64,000 nt of DNA, taken from positions 47,074,080-47,138,079 of the forward strand of contig CM075773.1 of NCBI GenBank assembly GCA_037974665.1. The letters run 5' to 3'. The notes under the pieces were generated by a model that did no database searches, was not told the DNA's origin, and saw only the letters and a program-made list of their open reading frames with translations. Positions 1 to 11,344 of the stretch are shown here, piece by piece (the stretch's first letter is position 1; each line of letters starts with the position of its first letter). A program made the position numbers and the translations under genes. This stretch comes from Ehretia macrophylla. Taxonomy: Eukaryota > Streptophyta > Magnoliopsida > Boraginales > Ehretiaceae.

Positions 1-410
1 TATGTTGGATATAAAGTGGAATGACATGTAATAATCCATAGTAAACTTATTCTTTTGCATGCTTATGTGATTAACAAACTTAAAAGTAGAACTTGGCTAT
101 TGTTGTATCTAACTACCTATAGTTAAAATTAGAAATGCTTTGCTTGCTTGTGTGTTATATGTAATTGTTGTTCCAAGGCTTGGATGGCCTTGTGATCGCG
201 GGTGGCCCATAAAAATCTTGGAGGATTGGTTGTAAGAGTTGCTGTTTGTGGATCTAGCATCATATGTGTCTTTTGCAGGTACCAGTTTAGTCCTATAAAC
301 AGGGGAGACTCCGTCTGTTTTCCCCTAAAATTTTGAGTTCGGGTTGGAATTGGGTTGTGATTAATATGGTTAATAGAAGTCCCGGTGCTGTGAGGAATCG
401 GGGCGTTACA
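1..410 (+). mobile_element. 3' part of a Ty3/gypsy LTR, cut by the window edge
   Basis: The sequence matches the 3' ends of the LTR at 53501-56004 (plus strand) and of the solo LTR at 13960-16477 (minus strand), and ends in the same GGGGCGTTACA. No primer binding site follows position 410, so this is a solo LTR or the 3' LTR of an element lying to the left. It is a fossil fragment of the same chromovirus family as 35899-45789. Confidence 0.85.
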
Positions 411-537
411 CCTCTCCTTCAGCCTCACTTCTCCCGAAACCCAAAAAGTCATCACCACCAACCAACCACCCAAAAAACTAAAATCCGCCACCATCGGCAT
501 TTAATTGTTGGTGATGCTATAACTCACAATTTTTAAA

Positions 538-802
538 GATCTTTTGTTAAGAATTGTAAGCATATATTTGCTAGGCATGAGAAGTACAAAATGGTGCATG
601 TCTATCGTAAGGCGAATGCATGTGCTGATTGGCTAGCCAACTATGGGCTTCGACAAACTCTTGGCTCTCACAATATTGATGATCTCCTGCAGTAACTTAA
701 CGTGCTCTTAGAGAAAGATAGAAGGGGTGTTTCCTCACTCAGACTTATTCCGCCATAGCTGATTTTAGCCTCTATTACATCAAAAACAAAAAAAAAAACA
801 AG
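538..802 (+). mobile_element. LINE 3' end with RNase H-like domain scrap and poly-A
   Basis: The frame 538-695 reads as the end of a plant RVT_3/RNase H-like domain, with the typical HVYRKANACADWLANYG motif and a stop. About 100 bases further on lies an A-rich tail (about 781-802). This is how plant L1-type LINEs with a C-terminal RNase H end. The rest of the element is absent, so it is a 5'-truncated or decayed copy. A stand-alone RNase H-like pseudogene is the alternative. Confidence 0.6.
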
Positions 803-1854
803 ATGATGCCGGATTGGTTGTTTCTCACTTCCAATTTCCAATGGTCAACGTTTTTCTTAGAAGTGGATTTATGGCGGTGTAAATCTGTTAGTATCGTGAG
901 TTTAAAAAATAATTAAAATTAATTACTTTGGATAATAAATTTAAGATTCAAGACAATTATTTTTAAAATTATATTACTTGTCTTATTTACAAGCACATAT
1001 TTTAAGTTTGAGACATGATAGAATGATATTTAGAGCCACTAGGTTTTGAGTAACTTGTCTTCACAAGTACGTTAGTTTTTCATTGTCCATCTACATTAAT
1101 GTGAGGCATAATAGTTTCATTGTCCATCTACATTATAATATGAGACATAATAGAAGAGTAATTTATAACATAGTGTTGTGGGTCTATGAAATAGCTTTTA
1201 TTAACCGTTTTAAACTTATAGATCTATGATCTTATACAATTAATTTTAAGTTTATGAGACTAGAGATTTTGAACCTAAAACGTAATACCATGTACCAGCG
1301 AACCATGTTTGCAAGTGTCTCTCTTGTAGGAGTAGAATGGAGCACACATGTAAAAACTTTCAATTCGAGGCTAGCCAAAATCATAATACTGTTTGGATTG
1401 CAAAAGGGAAAGTAAAGGCAAGTATAATAGAGGAATAAATAATAAGAAGAATAAAAGAAAATAATTTTTTTCATTTAGATTGCAAAAAAAATATAACAAG
1501 GGAAAGAAAGGGAAATGATTTTATGATTATTTATTTGAATTGAAAAAGGAAAAGGAAAAGAATTGATCATTTTAAATGAAAATTTACTTTAAACACCTTT
1601 TTCTTATTCATTGTGATGTTAAGGATATAATTAAAATTATATAAAAGTATTAAAGACAATTAAAATATTTCACTCGTTACATTTGCCTTGCCATCCATAA
1701 AAGCCCAAATTGAGATAAGGTTTTTCGGTTTCTCCATAACTTTTTCCCCCTTTCAAAAGTTAACCAACAAAGCGGACCGATTCTTTAACCTCTCCATTTC
1801 GTGTCCTTTAAAAACTGCAATCCAAACATATGTAAACAAAGGGTTAAGTAGAAT
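803..1854. other. AT-rich spacer, no gene seen
   Basis: I find no coding signal. A short direct duplication lies at about 1078-1149 (units of about 36 bases containing TTTCATTGTCCATCTACATT). The open frame on the minus strand at 1232-1474 is low-complexity and has no support. Confidence 0.5.
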
Positions 1855-2161
1855 GGTGGGATAACGATTATTATAGTCATTCTAAGTTTGAATCGGCAAA
1901 TCTCGCTAAGGCAACATTTTGTGCATGTGTTTACCATATTTGACACGAAAGAAATGGCAGAGTTCATGGGTCAGGATCTAATAAAATCTTGTTGAGTTAG
2001 GGACAAAATTTATTTACAAAGTAAACATGTGAATAGTTTTGAAAATAGATCTTTATGCACTATGTGACATATTACGGATAGGTTGATGTAAAGATACTCA
2101 AAAAGATGTATATGTTTCTGATGGTTGAATGAAACGGTTACTTGTTGAGCAAAAAAAAAAT
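1855..2161 (+). mobile_element. LINE 3' end (zf-RVT downstream region) with poly-A
   Basis: The translation around 1886-1960 has the block after the reverse-transcriptase zinc-binding domain (KATFCACVYHI, then HERNGRVHG), interrupted by a stop. The 3' part (2080-2161) resembles the 3' end at 17520-17613 and finishes in an A run at about 2151-2160. It is a 5'-truncated, non-functional LINE copy on the plus strand. Confidence 0.6.
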
Positions 2162-2547
2162 TGAACCGACTTTAACCTTCATTGTACTAAAAAAAAATGA
2201 TGAATTACAAAATGGGAAAATCACCAAAATCGTTTCCTTTCCTCTTAGCATGAGGCTCAACTTTTCTAAAGACGGGAATTGAATACAGAATGGGTTATGC
2301 TAAGAAACTTACATGAAAAAATAGCTCGCTTTTTTGTTCTTCAGTTGACTACGATGGATAAAGTTTTCATACATCTTTGTCGTTCATTGATCGGGAACAT
2401 AATTATTTTTAACGACTAACGCAACTAAGTCCCAATGCTGCTCAACATACCCTGCAATTCACTTTTACTAGTACGTTGCAGTCTATTAACAATGACTCTA
2501 AATAGATAATAGAACTTCAAAAAGAAAATAGATAACGAGACAAGTAT
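2162..2547. other. Spacer shared with 20785-20900
   Basis: No gene is seen. The last 100 bases before the MULE-like element are nearly the same as 20785-20900 and resemble 19430-19500, so this is part of a segmentally duplicated block. Confidence 0.5.
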
Positions 2548-2704
2548 TTGTTTAAAGACTAAATTGCTTCAGACCTCCTATAGTTTGTCAAAAGTACGTA
2601 GGACCCTCCAGTGGTGTCAAAACCCTCTTCAGACCCCCTTATGGTTTGAACAATATAGCACTACAACCTCCTCCGTCAAAACAATCGTTACTTTTAATGG
2701 AGAG

Positions 2705-3112
2705 TGTGTTGCATGTTCGTCAAGTGCCATTGTTCATGTTTTTGGGTTTAAATTGTTATTTGTTTAGACAAAAATACCCTTATATATATATTTTTTATTT
2801 TTTATTTTTTATTTTTTATTTTTGCTTTTTTTTTATTTTTTCTTTCCATGCATTCTTTTCACCAAAGGAAAATATTAAAGAAAATAAAATTTAAAAAAAA
2901 AGAAAAAATAGTCATCTTCTCCACCCACCCTCCGCCACACACCACCCCTCCCCTCCCCTCCCCTCTCCTAGCGGAATCCACCCCCAGCCCCTAGCCCCGT
3001 CGAACCCCCACACCTCAACCCCCAGCCCTGTCGGATCCCCATCCTACCCCCTAACCTCGTCAGACTCCCCCCACCCCCTCCCCTCACCACCCTCACCACC
3101 AAACCCCATAAA

Positions 3113-3174
<62 letters not shown>

Positions 3175-3636
3175 TATTTATACATATTTGTTTCTTTTTT
3201 TTTGGTTTGGTGTGTATATATATCTATATACATATATGTTAGTGGCAAATAACATTGTTCATGTTTTTGGGTTTAAATTATTATTTGTTTAGACAAAAAT
3301 ACCCTTATATATATTTTTATATTTTATATTTTTTATTTTTGCTTTTTTTTATTTTTTCTTTCCATGCATTCTTTTCACCAAAGGAAAAGATTAAAGAAAA
3401 TAAAATTTAAAAAAAAAAGAAAAAATAGTCATCTTTTCCACCCACCCTCCCCCACACACCACCCCTCCCCTCCCCTCCCCTCTCCTAGCGGAATCCACCC
3501 CCAGCCCCCAGCCCCATCGAACCCTACACCTCAACCCCCCACCCTGTCGAATCCCCACCCTACTCCTTAACCTTGTCAGATTCCCCCCCCCCCCTCCCCC
3601 CCCCATCCCTACCACCAAACCCCATAAAATGCAAAT

Positions 3637-3705
<69 letters not shown>

Positions 3706-3783
3706 TATTTATACATTTTTGTTTCTTTTTTTTTGGTTTGGTGTGTATATATATCTATATACATATATGTTAGTGGCAAATAA
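2705..3783 (+). repeat. Tandem direct duplication of about 540 bp inside the MULE
   Basis: The segment 2705-3240 recurs at about 3257-3783 in the same order: a T-rich block, the CCATGCATTCTTTTCACC motif, a C-rich block and an (AT)n tract. Both copies are embedded in the MULE-like element. The C-rich part (about 2925-3110 and 3430-3625) opens frames on both strands that are composition artefacts. Confidence 0.8.
3115..3170. repeat. (AT)n microsatellite
   Basis: An uninterrupted run of TA dinucleotides. A second, slightly interrupted (AT)n tract lies in the duplicate unit at 3640-3702. Confidence 0.95.
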
Positions 3784-5440
3784 TCTTAAGAGGGGGTGAA
3801 TTAAGATATAGCAAAATATTGCTATTTAAAAATTTACTACAACCCACAAAAATCTATTTGAGACAATTTATCAAATACCTTATGTGAATAGCTAGATAAG
3901 AGATATTATGATAAATAAAATCATACCCAAGAGCAAGATAAATACTCTAAGCAATATATATGACAACGTTATAATGTAAATAGAGTAGGGAAAGATAAAT
4001 CAAACTTGATATTTTCAAGTGGTTCGAACTCCCGAAAGTCTAGTCCACCACTTAAGGTCTTCCTCCTCTTAAAATTTCCTAAACTCCACTAAATTAGTGC
4101 TTCTTTAAATGTTGGTGAAGCACAAACCAACTTACAACAATTCATCTCTTGAGTCCAAAAGAGAAAATACAAGTTTTTTCAAATATAGGTAAAGCTCCAA
4201 CCTACTATCACTCTTGCTTTGAGTCCACAAAGGATTTTCCCATACTCTTCTCTTTACAAGGATTCTCTCAATCCTAATTTAGAGCCCAAGAGTGTATACA
4301 ATATAAAGATTTGAGTATTTGAATGATAGTACAATAAAGAACAATCAAAACTCCTCAATGAGTAGATAATACAATTGAAATCTTTGAGAGCTCAATAGAT
4401 TTGCAAGTTATAGCTCAAACTTGGTGTATATTGATTGAAATATATGAAATTTATAGCTTAGAATCAATATATGATGTTTTGGAGTTGTTGGAATAGTTGT
4501 TTGATGAAATGTGTTGAATTGGTCTTTATAGAAAACATTGCAACGGACAAATAACGACTAGTTTTTTAAACTGCTGCAAATCCGGTATAGTCACTCATCT
4601 AGATGACTCGTCCGAATTTCTCTACCACTGATCTGGTTGAGTGGATCTGGTTAGGTGAACAATATCCGATCAAGTGAATAGTGTCAAATAGTGCTATTTT
4701 TAAGCTTTGCGAAATTGAGCTCAAAATTCAATTTTTCGAAGGGAAAATATTTAGGTACTTCAAAAACACTTCTTCTAAAGTGTTTCTAACCTTTTTGATA
4801 CTTCAAAATATTTTCTAAACTCTTGTGGAAAGATTAAAACCAATTTTTATAATCAAGAGTTTAAAACATATTTTTCAGCTTAAAATTCAATCTTTTGAAA
4901 ATAAATCATTTGGACCTTTTAAGAGCACTTTTTCAAAAGATGTTCCAACCCAATTAACCTTTTAAAATCTTTTCAAAACTCTTGATGAAAGATTTAATGA
5001 CATTTATGAAAGTTTACCAAGAGTTTGAACCATAAAAATGTATACCTAAGGCAAACGATATTTTGAAGCCACTACCCCTTATATCGCTACGTCTCTATCC
5101 TTATAATACCACTTCATTTTCATGTCTTGAAGTATTGATCCTTGAAATATAATCTTCATTTCCTCAACTCTTCAAGACTTCATTTCTTCATACTTGTGGT
5201 GATCTTGATTATGTATTCTTCAATAGCATACATAAGTTTGCATCTTTTCTATCTTGCATTCTTTAATCAAAACCAAGCATCCATAATATATTTTGGCTTA
5301 CAAAATCATTAATACAATATAATACACACAAGGCAAAATATTAAAGAATAGTTGGGCTTACAATGAGATATACATTTAATACACATATGCCAACAAATGT
5401 GTACTTAAGCGTGTAAACACATTAGCACAAACACACTTAC
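3784..5440. other. Unidentified AT-rich stretch within the MULE-like element
   Basis: The block begins TCTTAAGAGGGGGTGAATTAAG at about 3782, a start seen in some dispersed plant repeats. It has no long open frame. It may be a separate insertion into the MULE, but I could not find inverted or direct terminal repeats for it. Confidence 0.35.
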
Positions 5441-5495
5441 AAATCCTATTATACTTGATTTGTTATCATCAAAATCATATCTTTTGGCACAAGGC

Positions 5496-5499
<4 letters not shown>

Positions 5500-5582
<83 letters not shown>
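5500..5582. repeat. Compound (AT)n(GT)n microsatellite
   Basis: About 36 bases of AT repeat run directly into about 46 bases of GT repeat. The His/Tyr/Ile-rich minus-strand frame across it is an artefact. Confidence 0.95.
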
Positions 5583-5584
<2 letters not shown>

Positions 5585-5960
5585 TTTATATTATATATTA
5601 TCTTTCTCTTTTTTTTCTGGTATGGTGTGTGTAGATAATTTTTTTTTTGGGTCAAATATATATATAAACAAAATGAAAAAGTAGAAAAGAGAGAAAAGAG
5701 TGAAGGTAAACGGAAAGAGTAAAAGTAAATATATCATTAAGGGCAATACGGTCATTTTAAACATTATGTTAGTAAATATGACAGAAACATAACTTTAAGG
5801 TGCGTATACAATGTGGTATAGACCACAGGGGAGGGGGGGTCTAGAAAGGGTTTTGACATCAAAGGGAGGTTCTACACACTTTCAACAAACCATAAGGGTG
5901 TTTGGAGAAATTTACTAATTGTCTAAATCAAATCTATCATGCTAAAACTCTTTGCACCTT

Positions 5961-6251
5961 TTTTTTTGACATGGGGAACTGAATTGGTAGAGCTTGACCA
6001 TCACTTTTTCCAATGGAGCTCGACCACCGACTTTTTCGGTGAAGCCTGACCAATGGTTTTTTCGACGGAGTCTGATCACCAACTGGTAAATTCACAGATG
6101 TAACATTATATTCCAATACATACACCGGTTCAGTCAAGAATTTAATCTCAATTGATTATAGTATAGAGATCCCTGAGTGCAATGGAGTTCGAATCTGCGC
6201 TCTATAAATTACTCCACTCTTACATTACCATTGGAGCTACCCCTTTGGGGC
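5961..6251 (-). mobile_element. tRNA-derived SINE with 15 bp target duplication
   Basis: On the minus strand the element starts at 6251 with a tRNA-like head. An A-box-like TAGCTCCAATGGTAATG lies at 6239-6223 and a B-box-like AGATTCGAACTCC at 6196-6184. It ends in an A-rich tail next to 5961. Both flanks carry AACTCTTTGCACCTT (5946-5960 and 6252-6266). The related block at 19530-19570 lacks the insert. The split Pol III promoter, A tail and long duplication define a SINE of about 291 bp. Confidence 0.85.
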
Positions 6252-6266
6252 AACTCTTTGCACCTT

Positions 6267-8030
6267 ATATCGTCTATCTAAAGATCAATCATGATAAACT
6301 CTCTGCACTTTTTTTTGGTAAGAAAAGTCTTCACACTTAAACTTGTCTATCTAAAGTAGAAAGATCATTAATTATTAGAAGTGCTCAGGCACTAATGCCT
6401 ACTACACCAGTATCGAATGCCTTTCGTTAGCTGTCTTAAGAAAAAAATTTGGATCAATTTAGATTGACTATTAGTCTTTTATATAATATGAGAGACTCAT
6501 GATAATTTGAACTGACAAATTAATTTTTTGTGCCCATTAATCCTGTAAGAAATTAATATTTGAAATGATCAAATGGTTTTCCCTAACTTAGTATCCGTCC
6601 TAAGTAGTCTTTACGACTTTAGTCAGAGGGAGGAGTATAGGGTAAACGTTCCCCAACTCCGGGAGCCAACCATCCAAAAGGCGTTTCTATAAGTCCTACA
6701 ACAAATGAATTGAAGAATATTCTTTCTTTTCTAGAGGTAACCTCATATGTCGGAATAACAATGGGTTAGATACCAATTAAGTTATACTTTCAAACTCAAA
6801 CCCGTTTAAATTTTATTTTTTCAAAGGTTTAAATTTTGCTTATTAAAACCGAACCCGATTAACATTTAAGAACCCACAAATATCCGACCTAACTAGTTAA
6901 TGAATTAAAAAAAAATCATTTTTGAATAAAAATAGCCTACAAATGTTTTAAAAACAATTAAAATAAATATATAATTAAATTATAAATTAGAAAAAATAAA
7001 AATTAAATTTTAAGAATGAAGACCTGCAAACTAAAAATAATAATAAAATTCAAAACAAACAACATAGTGCGATATTTTGCTATAAATGAATGACCAATCT
7101 CAATAAAACGAAGACTTATAAATTAATTTTTTTTGTGCATAAACAAGCTTAAACCAATATAAATATAATAGAAGTATTCAACAAAAAGTTTCTAGTTTAT
7201 CATACTTCCACCAAATTATTGTTTTCTTGACAGTTTTTTTTGTAGTGAAAATTATATCATGTATATGTATAAAAATATAGTTATTTATTTATTTTTTACT
7301 AAATTTATAATTGGGTTTTTGGATTTTTGGTTTTTTTATTACTATTATTATCAAACTCTATCGGATTATCCGTCAGTAACAATGTGTATCTATATATGTA
7401 ATGTTTTCTTGGTGTTTCCTGGATGAAACATGAGCGAAAAGGAAAACATAAAACATTGGTATAAAAGAAGTTGAAAAGGAAAAAGAAAAATGAATAAAAT
7501 ATATTAGACAATACCAATAGAGCAATTTTTTTTTTAAAAAAAGAAATAGATTTTGAAGGGCTTTTTTCTTATTTTTATTTGGACTGGGTAGGGTGGGGGG
7601 GGGGGGGGGGGGGGCGGCGGCTGTTGGGTTGTGTGTTGCGCAGTGCATTTTTACTCAAAAATTGCGTAGACTATGAAGTTGTCATCAAAATATCTTCTAC
7701 TATCAAAGTGGCATTCGAGGGCCAGCTGCTATTTTTTGTTTGATTTTCCATTTTTCCTCACAATCATGCTAGCCAAAGTAATGGATTATATGTAAGACGA
7801 AAATCAAATTTTTAGTTTATATCTTATAATATTATAAAATAATTAAATATAAAACATATCTTAATAGCGTTGAATTATCTTTAATAATACAAGATAAAAT
7901 ATATAAGGTTACATATGAATAAATTTTATAGTGTATAACTTGAATTATATTACACACCCTATGTCTAACTTGATCTTTTTTCCCCTACTCTATAAACTTT
8001 TATGTTTGCTAATTGATGGGAAAAACAAAC
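6267..8030. other. AT-rich spacer, no gene seen
   Basis: The part 6267-6420 continues the block shared with 19550-19700. A homopolymer G run lies at about 7597-7614, so assembly there may be unreliable. Minus-strand frames at 7305-7648 come from T-, G- and C-rich sequence and are not credible genes. Confidence 0.5.
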
Positions 8031-8455
8031 TTTTTTTTTTTGCTTTGCAAGTAACCCATTTCATTCCACATCAAACACAAAACACAAACAGGGTGACATC
8101 AATTAAAACTGCAGCACCAAATTGTACAAATTATACTATATTAAAAAATACTAATAGAATTACGTTGAGTACAAAATTTTCTCATAACATCCAAAAATAT
8201 TTTCTCAATAATTTGATCCTCAGAACTCGAGGTTGAATTGTAGATCCTATTGTTTCGCTCAGTCCACACATTGTAGACACAAGCACAAAGAGTGACTTTG
8301 ATGAAGTCCGATTTCAAGCTTTTCCTTCTGCTCATTCTCGCCAACTTGTCAATAATTGCCTCCCAATCAAAACAGATTTCACTACATCTCATCTTCCTGG
8401 CACATCATTCCCAAACTCTTCTAGTGAAGGGACACTGAAAGAATAAATGGATTTA
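8031..8455 (-). mobile_element. LINE 3' end with zf-RVT remnant and poly-A
   Basis: On the minus strand, frames from about 8450 to 8144 read as the end of a reverse-transcriptase zinc-binding domain (HLFFQCPFTRRVW) and the following block (LCACVYNVWTERNNRIYNS). A stop separates the two. A poly-A tail (T run at 8031-8041 on the plus strand) closes it. It is a 5'-truncated dead LINE copy. Confidence 0.7.
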
Positions 8456-9842
8456 ATTAGAAATGATCATTCCTGACCCACTAACCGTACTAAATATTTC
8501 ATAATATAGAATTATAATAAACCACTACTCCCATAGCACATTAAAGCTACTGAAAAGGGTTAAAATTTTTGCGTGACTAATGAATTGAAGATTTTTAGGG
8601 ATTATTCGTATGTGGTGTTCAAAAAATAAAAATAAATATGTCACACGAGAGTTGGAAGAAAATAGAAGAAGCCACATAGGATAAATAGTGATATTGTTAG
8701 TTAAAGATGTGTAAGGCATCCCTATATAAAAATATGAGCTCTGCAATTAAAGGTCTTGTAGTTAAGCTCTAAATTTTGTACTAAAACAAGTTCAAGTTCT
8801 AAATTTACCATTTTTCACAAAAAAAAAAAAAGAAAATGAAATGAAATACCAGTAGGAAAAGGGTAAAAAAAAAAAAACACGGGTCCCCCCTTAACTTTCT
8901 ATACCAAGTACATCATCATTTCTTTGCCACTTAAAATTGAATGAAATATATAAAGTCGAAAAACCATGAAAATGACTCATACAAAGGTCATTTATAATTC
9001 ATATATATTCCACGTGCTTTTCTAAGAATTATGTATATCAAGGGGGGTGCATTCAATTCTTTTTTTTTTCGCTTGGCTGGAATCAAATTTTTCAACAAGG
9101 ATTATATGACGTACACTTTATAATCATTTCAATAATATATATATATTTTTAGTAACATAACCTTTTTAACTAGAATCCTTGCAATTTTAAAATTTAGTTG
9201 ATCAGTGGAGTTACAATCCTCACTACTACCTACTAAATCGGCCTCTTACAACTAAACATATCTTGGTATGAGGATTCTTCAGAAAATATCTTCCATTTGA
9301 AAGTGGTGTTTGAGGGCTTATAGCATTTCTCTCGATCATTTAATATTTTATTTTTTACAATGAGTTAGGCATGGTGTATAAAATGAAAAGCTTTTAATTA
9401 GACACTACCAACAATAATTATAGAGAAAACTTTACAACATGAGCATGTGGCATTTAGTGAAGAAATTAAGATGGTTGGTCCTAATGCTTTTTGTTTATTC
9501 TTAGTAGAAATTAACATTATCAATATATTTATCTCCGAAAAAGAGGGCCTCGGCCATATGTTTTTTGTTTATTCTTAGTAGAAATTATAATGAAATGGGG
9601 TCATATGTGAAAGAACAAGGTTTTCAATTAAAGTGTAGCTCGCAATTATCGAGCTCTTGGTAGGATTTAAATGAATATCTACAAACAATATATGGGGAAG
9701 TTTGAAATATGAATAAAACATTTTGAATATATAACACTATACATGTTGGTGATGATATAAGTCTGAAATAACTTATGTCCTTAACAATATGCACCAATCG
9801 TAATCATAGGTCTCTTACAAACAAAATTGTTAGTCCACTTCT
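8456..9842. other. Spacer, left flank of duplicated unit A
   Basis: No gene is seen. The part 8900-9000 (ending near GACTCATACAAAGGT) matches 56590-56690, and 9530-9590 resembles 10420-10460 and 58360-58400. These are shreds of the unit that surrounds each copy of the membrane-protein family. Confidence 0.5.
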
Positions 9843-9850
9843 TTGAGAAG

Positions 9851-10018
9851 ATGCTTCATGCAAAGAAGGATGATCTATGGAGACAGGGATGGCTTAAAAG
9901 ACTCAGTAGATCAAGAATCCAATCTTAAGGATATGGTCTCTTTCAACAGAGATTTAGCAGAAAAAGGACCCACTCTTAAAGGTTTTTATGGTGTCTTGCG
10001 TAGGGAGTCAACATTCAT
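9851..10018 (+). pseudogene. Duplicated exon-like fragment, unidentified
   Basis: The frame starting MQRRMIYGDRDGLK is conserved with 56755-56955 on the plus strand. The two copies differ by a 12-base (four-codon) length change, and most differences look tolerable for a coding frame, including the block ISFNRDLAEKGPTLK. I do not recognise the protein. The segment lies about 0.7-0.9 kb upstream of the membrane-protein copy at 10723, as its partner lies upstream of the copy at 58626. It could be a captured exon or a noncoding repeat with a chance open frame. Confidence 0.35.
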
Positions 10019-10665
10019 GCAACATGCCTTTATCTTTCAACTTTCTTTACTTCTTACAACCCTTTGGTTGTCATAGCTTATAATATTTCTCAGGACATGA
10101 AATGTTTACGTCTTGTATCAAAAGATGGATAATATTCCTACAATTAGCTGTCTTGCCTTTTTTTCATTGTCTTTTAGAGGCTTACAATTATCTATTTTTG
10201 TTTTTTCATGTTTACATCTTGTATCTTAATTACTTGATATTTTTTTCTTTGACATTTTGTTCTTTCAACTTCTACAAGGCCTCTTATTATTATTTTTTTT
10301 TCCTCATTCTATCAAGCACCACATAGAAATAATCCTTAAATCTTTTCAATCCATCAATTATATGAAAAATTTTAACTATTATTCTTATAACATTATAACA
10401 TTATCAATATATCCGTCTTCGAACAAAAGGGGCTGGGACATATGATTTTTCTTTATTCTTACTAGTAATAAGAGTGCAAGAACGTCTATGCACCAATTAA
10501 CTGCCAAACCATCGTGAGGAAAAAAAAGGTTTTTTTGTTTTTTGTTTTTTTTTTTGTTTTGGTCAAGTCTTTGTTGTGCCATATGGGTTCATGCACCTTT
10601 TTGACATTTTAAACAAACTAATCCCACGTCTGACTCTTTAGGAATAGTAAGCTTCCAACACTAGG
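10019..10665. other. Upstream flank of membrane-protein copy A
   Basis: No gene is seen. It aligns with 56940-57054 plus 58197-58538, and so gives the empty site for the MULE-like insertion at 57055-58187 (here uninterrupted at about 10240-10262). Open frames here are T-rich artefacts. Confidence 0.6.
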
Positions 10666-10676
10666 GCTATTTAAGC
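10666..10676 (+). promoter_or_regulatory. TATA-like box conserved in three gene copies
   Basis: GCTATTTAAGC lies about 50 bases upstream of the first ATG. The same box precedes the copies at 26313 (26231-26240) and 58626 (58539-58549), with matching CCTACG-type sequence just downstream. This is a plausible core promoter; no start site can be read from DNA alone. Confidence 0.5.
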
Positions 10677-10722
10677 AAGGCTACGCGTTCTTGATATATT
10701 TCTTCTTAACAAGTCATCTTTC

Positions 10723-11344
10723 ATGGCGGAAACAAGAACAAACCCTTTTGTTCACTAGCTTACTAAAGAACACTCGTATCGCCAGTCCAATGCCATGTAT
10801 ATGATGATAATGAACTGTCTTTCTTTGCAAACCTATAATGTTTTGCCTACTCTCCTTACAATTCTTGCTTTCATTGTCCCCGTGCTGCTCAACTTTTTGC
10901 AATTGAAATATCCAACCAAGAATAAATCTCCCTTTGAGACCTACCCAACAACTATGTTCATCGCCATAACAAGTCTCCTCATATTTTGCTTGGTATGTTA
11001 TGTTTTGTTGAGAATGTCATCGACGACCAATCTTTCCCATTGTTATGCCAAACTTGTTCAAAAAAGTATGGTCTTTTTTTGGTACTCTTGATGTGGCAAG
11101 TATTTACTCTATTTTTCTCCCAGACTCTTTTCGTCCCACTCTATATTTGCACCCCATTTGCTTTTCAGCAGGTGACATTCTATATTCCAAATTTTGCTCA
11201 TCCTGGGGTGTTTTCTGGATAGCTATGGTTAACATCCTGCAACAGCTACCCGTGCAACAAAGATTCAGAAGAGTACCCTTGATTCACCAAACTAGGGTTT
11301 TGCCACAGATTGATGCCTACCAAGTAGATTCACTCCCTGTGTAA
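10723..11344 (+). pseudogene. Four-pass membrane protein family, copy A (pseudogene)
   Basis: The start MAETRT and the body align with the copy at 58626 over the whole length, and this copy keeps the full C-terminal tail ending VDSLPV at 11341. The gene has no introns. It is disabled by an in-frame TAG at codon 12 and by an extra T in a T run near 11072, which shifts the frame before the third hydrophobic stretch. Two intact partial frames remain (10795-11091 and 11045-11344). Hydrophobic segments match TM1 to TM4 of the other copies. The family function is unknown to me; a small multipass membrane protein is inferred from hydropathy only. Confidence 0.75.

Larger units (their letters stand above)
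2557..5918. mobile_element. MULE-like long-TIR DNA transposon, non-autonomous
   Basis: About 130 bases at each end are inverted copies; both read CCCTTATGGTTTG or CCTATAGTTTG, then a conserved block containing GTCAAAACCCT. The ends are flanked by 9 bp direct repeats TTGTTTAAA (2548-2556) and TTGTCTAAA (5919-5927). The block at 20875-20920 is the same host sequence without the insert, which confirms the boundaries. A 9 bp duplication with long TIRs is the Mutator-like signature. No transposase is visible. The interior has a duplicated C-rich block, (AT)n and (GT)n tracts, and an unrelated AT-rich stretch at 3784-5440. Confidence 0.8.

Noticed and set aside
3364-3618. Pro-rich and Gly-rich frames in the C-rich tract
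   Set aside because: Composition artefact of a pyrimidine tract inside a MULE-like element, duplicated at 2925-3110.
5449-5655. His/Tyr/Ile-rich frame
   Set aside because: Produced by the (AT)n(GT)n microsatellite.
5937-6137. 66-codon minus-strand frame
   Set aside because: Lies within the SINE; no domain.
6184-6239. Possible tRNA gene from A and B box sequences
   Set aside because: No cloverleaf can be drawn; the A tail and target repeats show a SINE.
10102-10445. Phe/Leu-rich frames upstream of copy A
   Set aside because: T-rich sequence, not conserved as a frame in the paralogous unit at 58200-58500.
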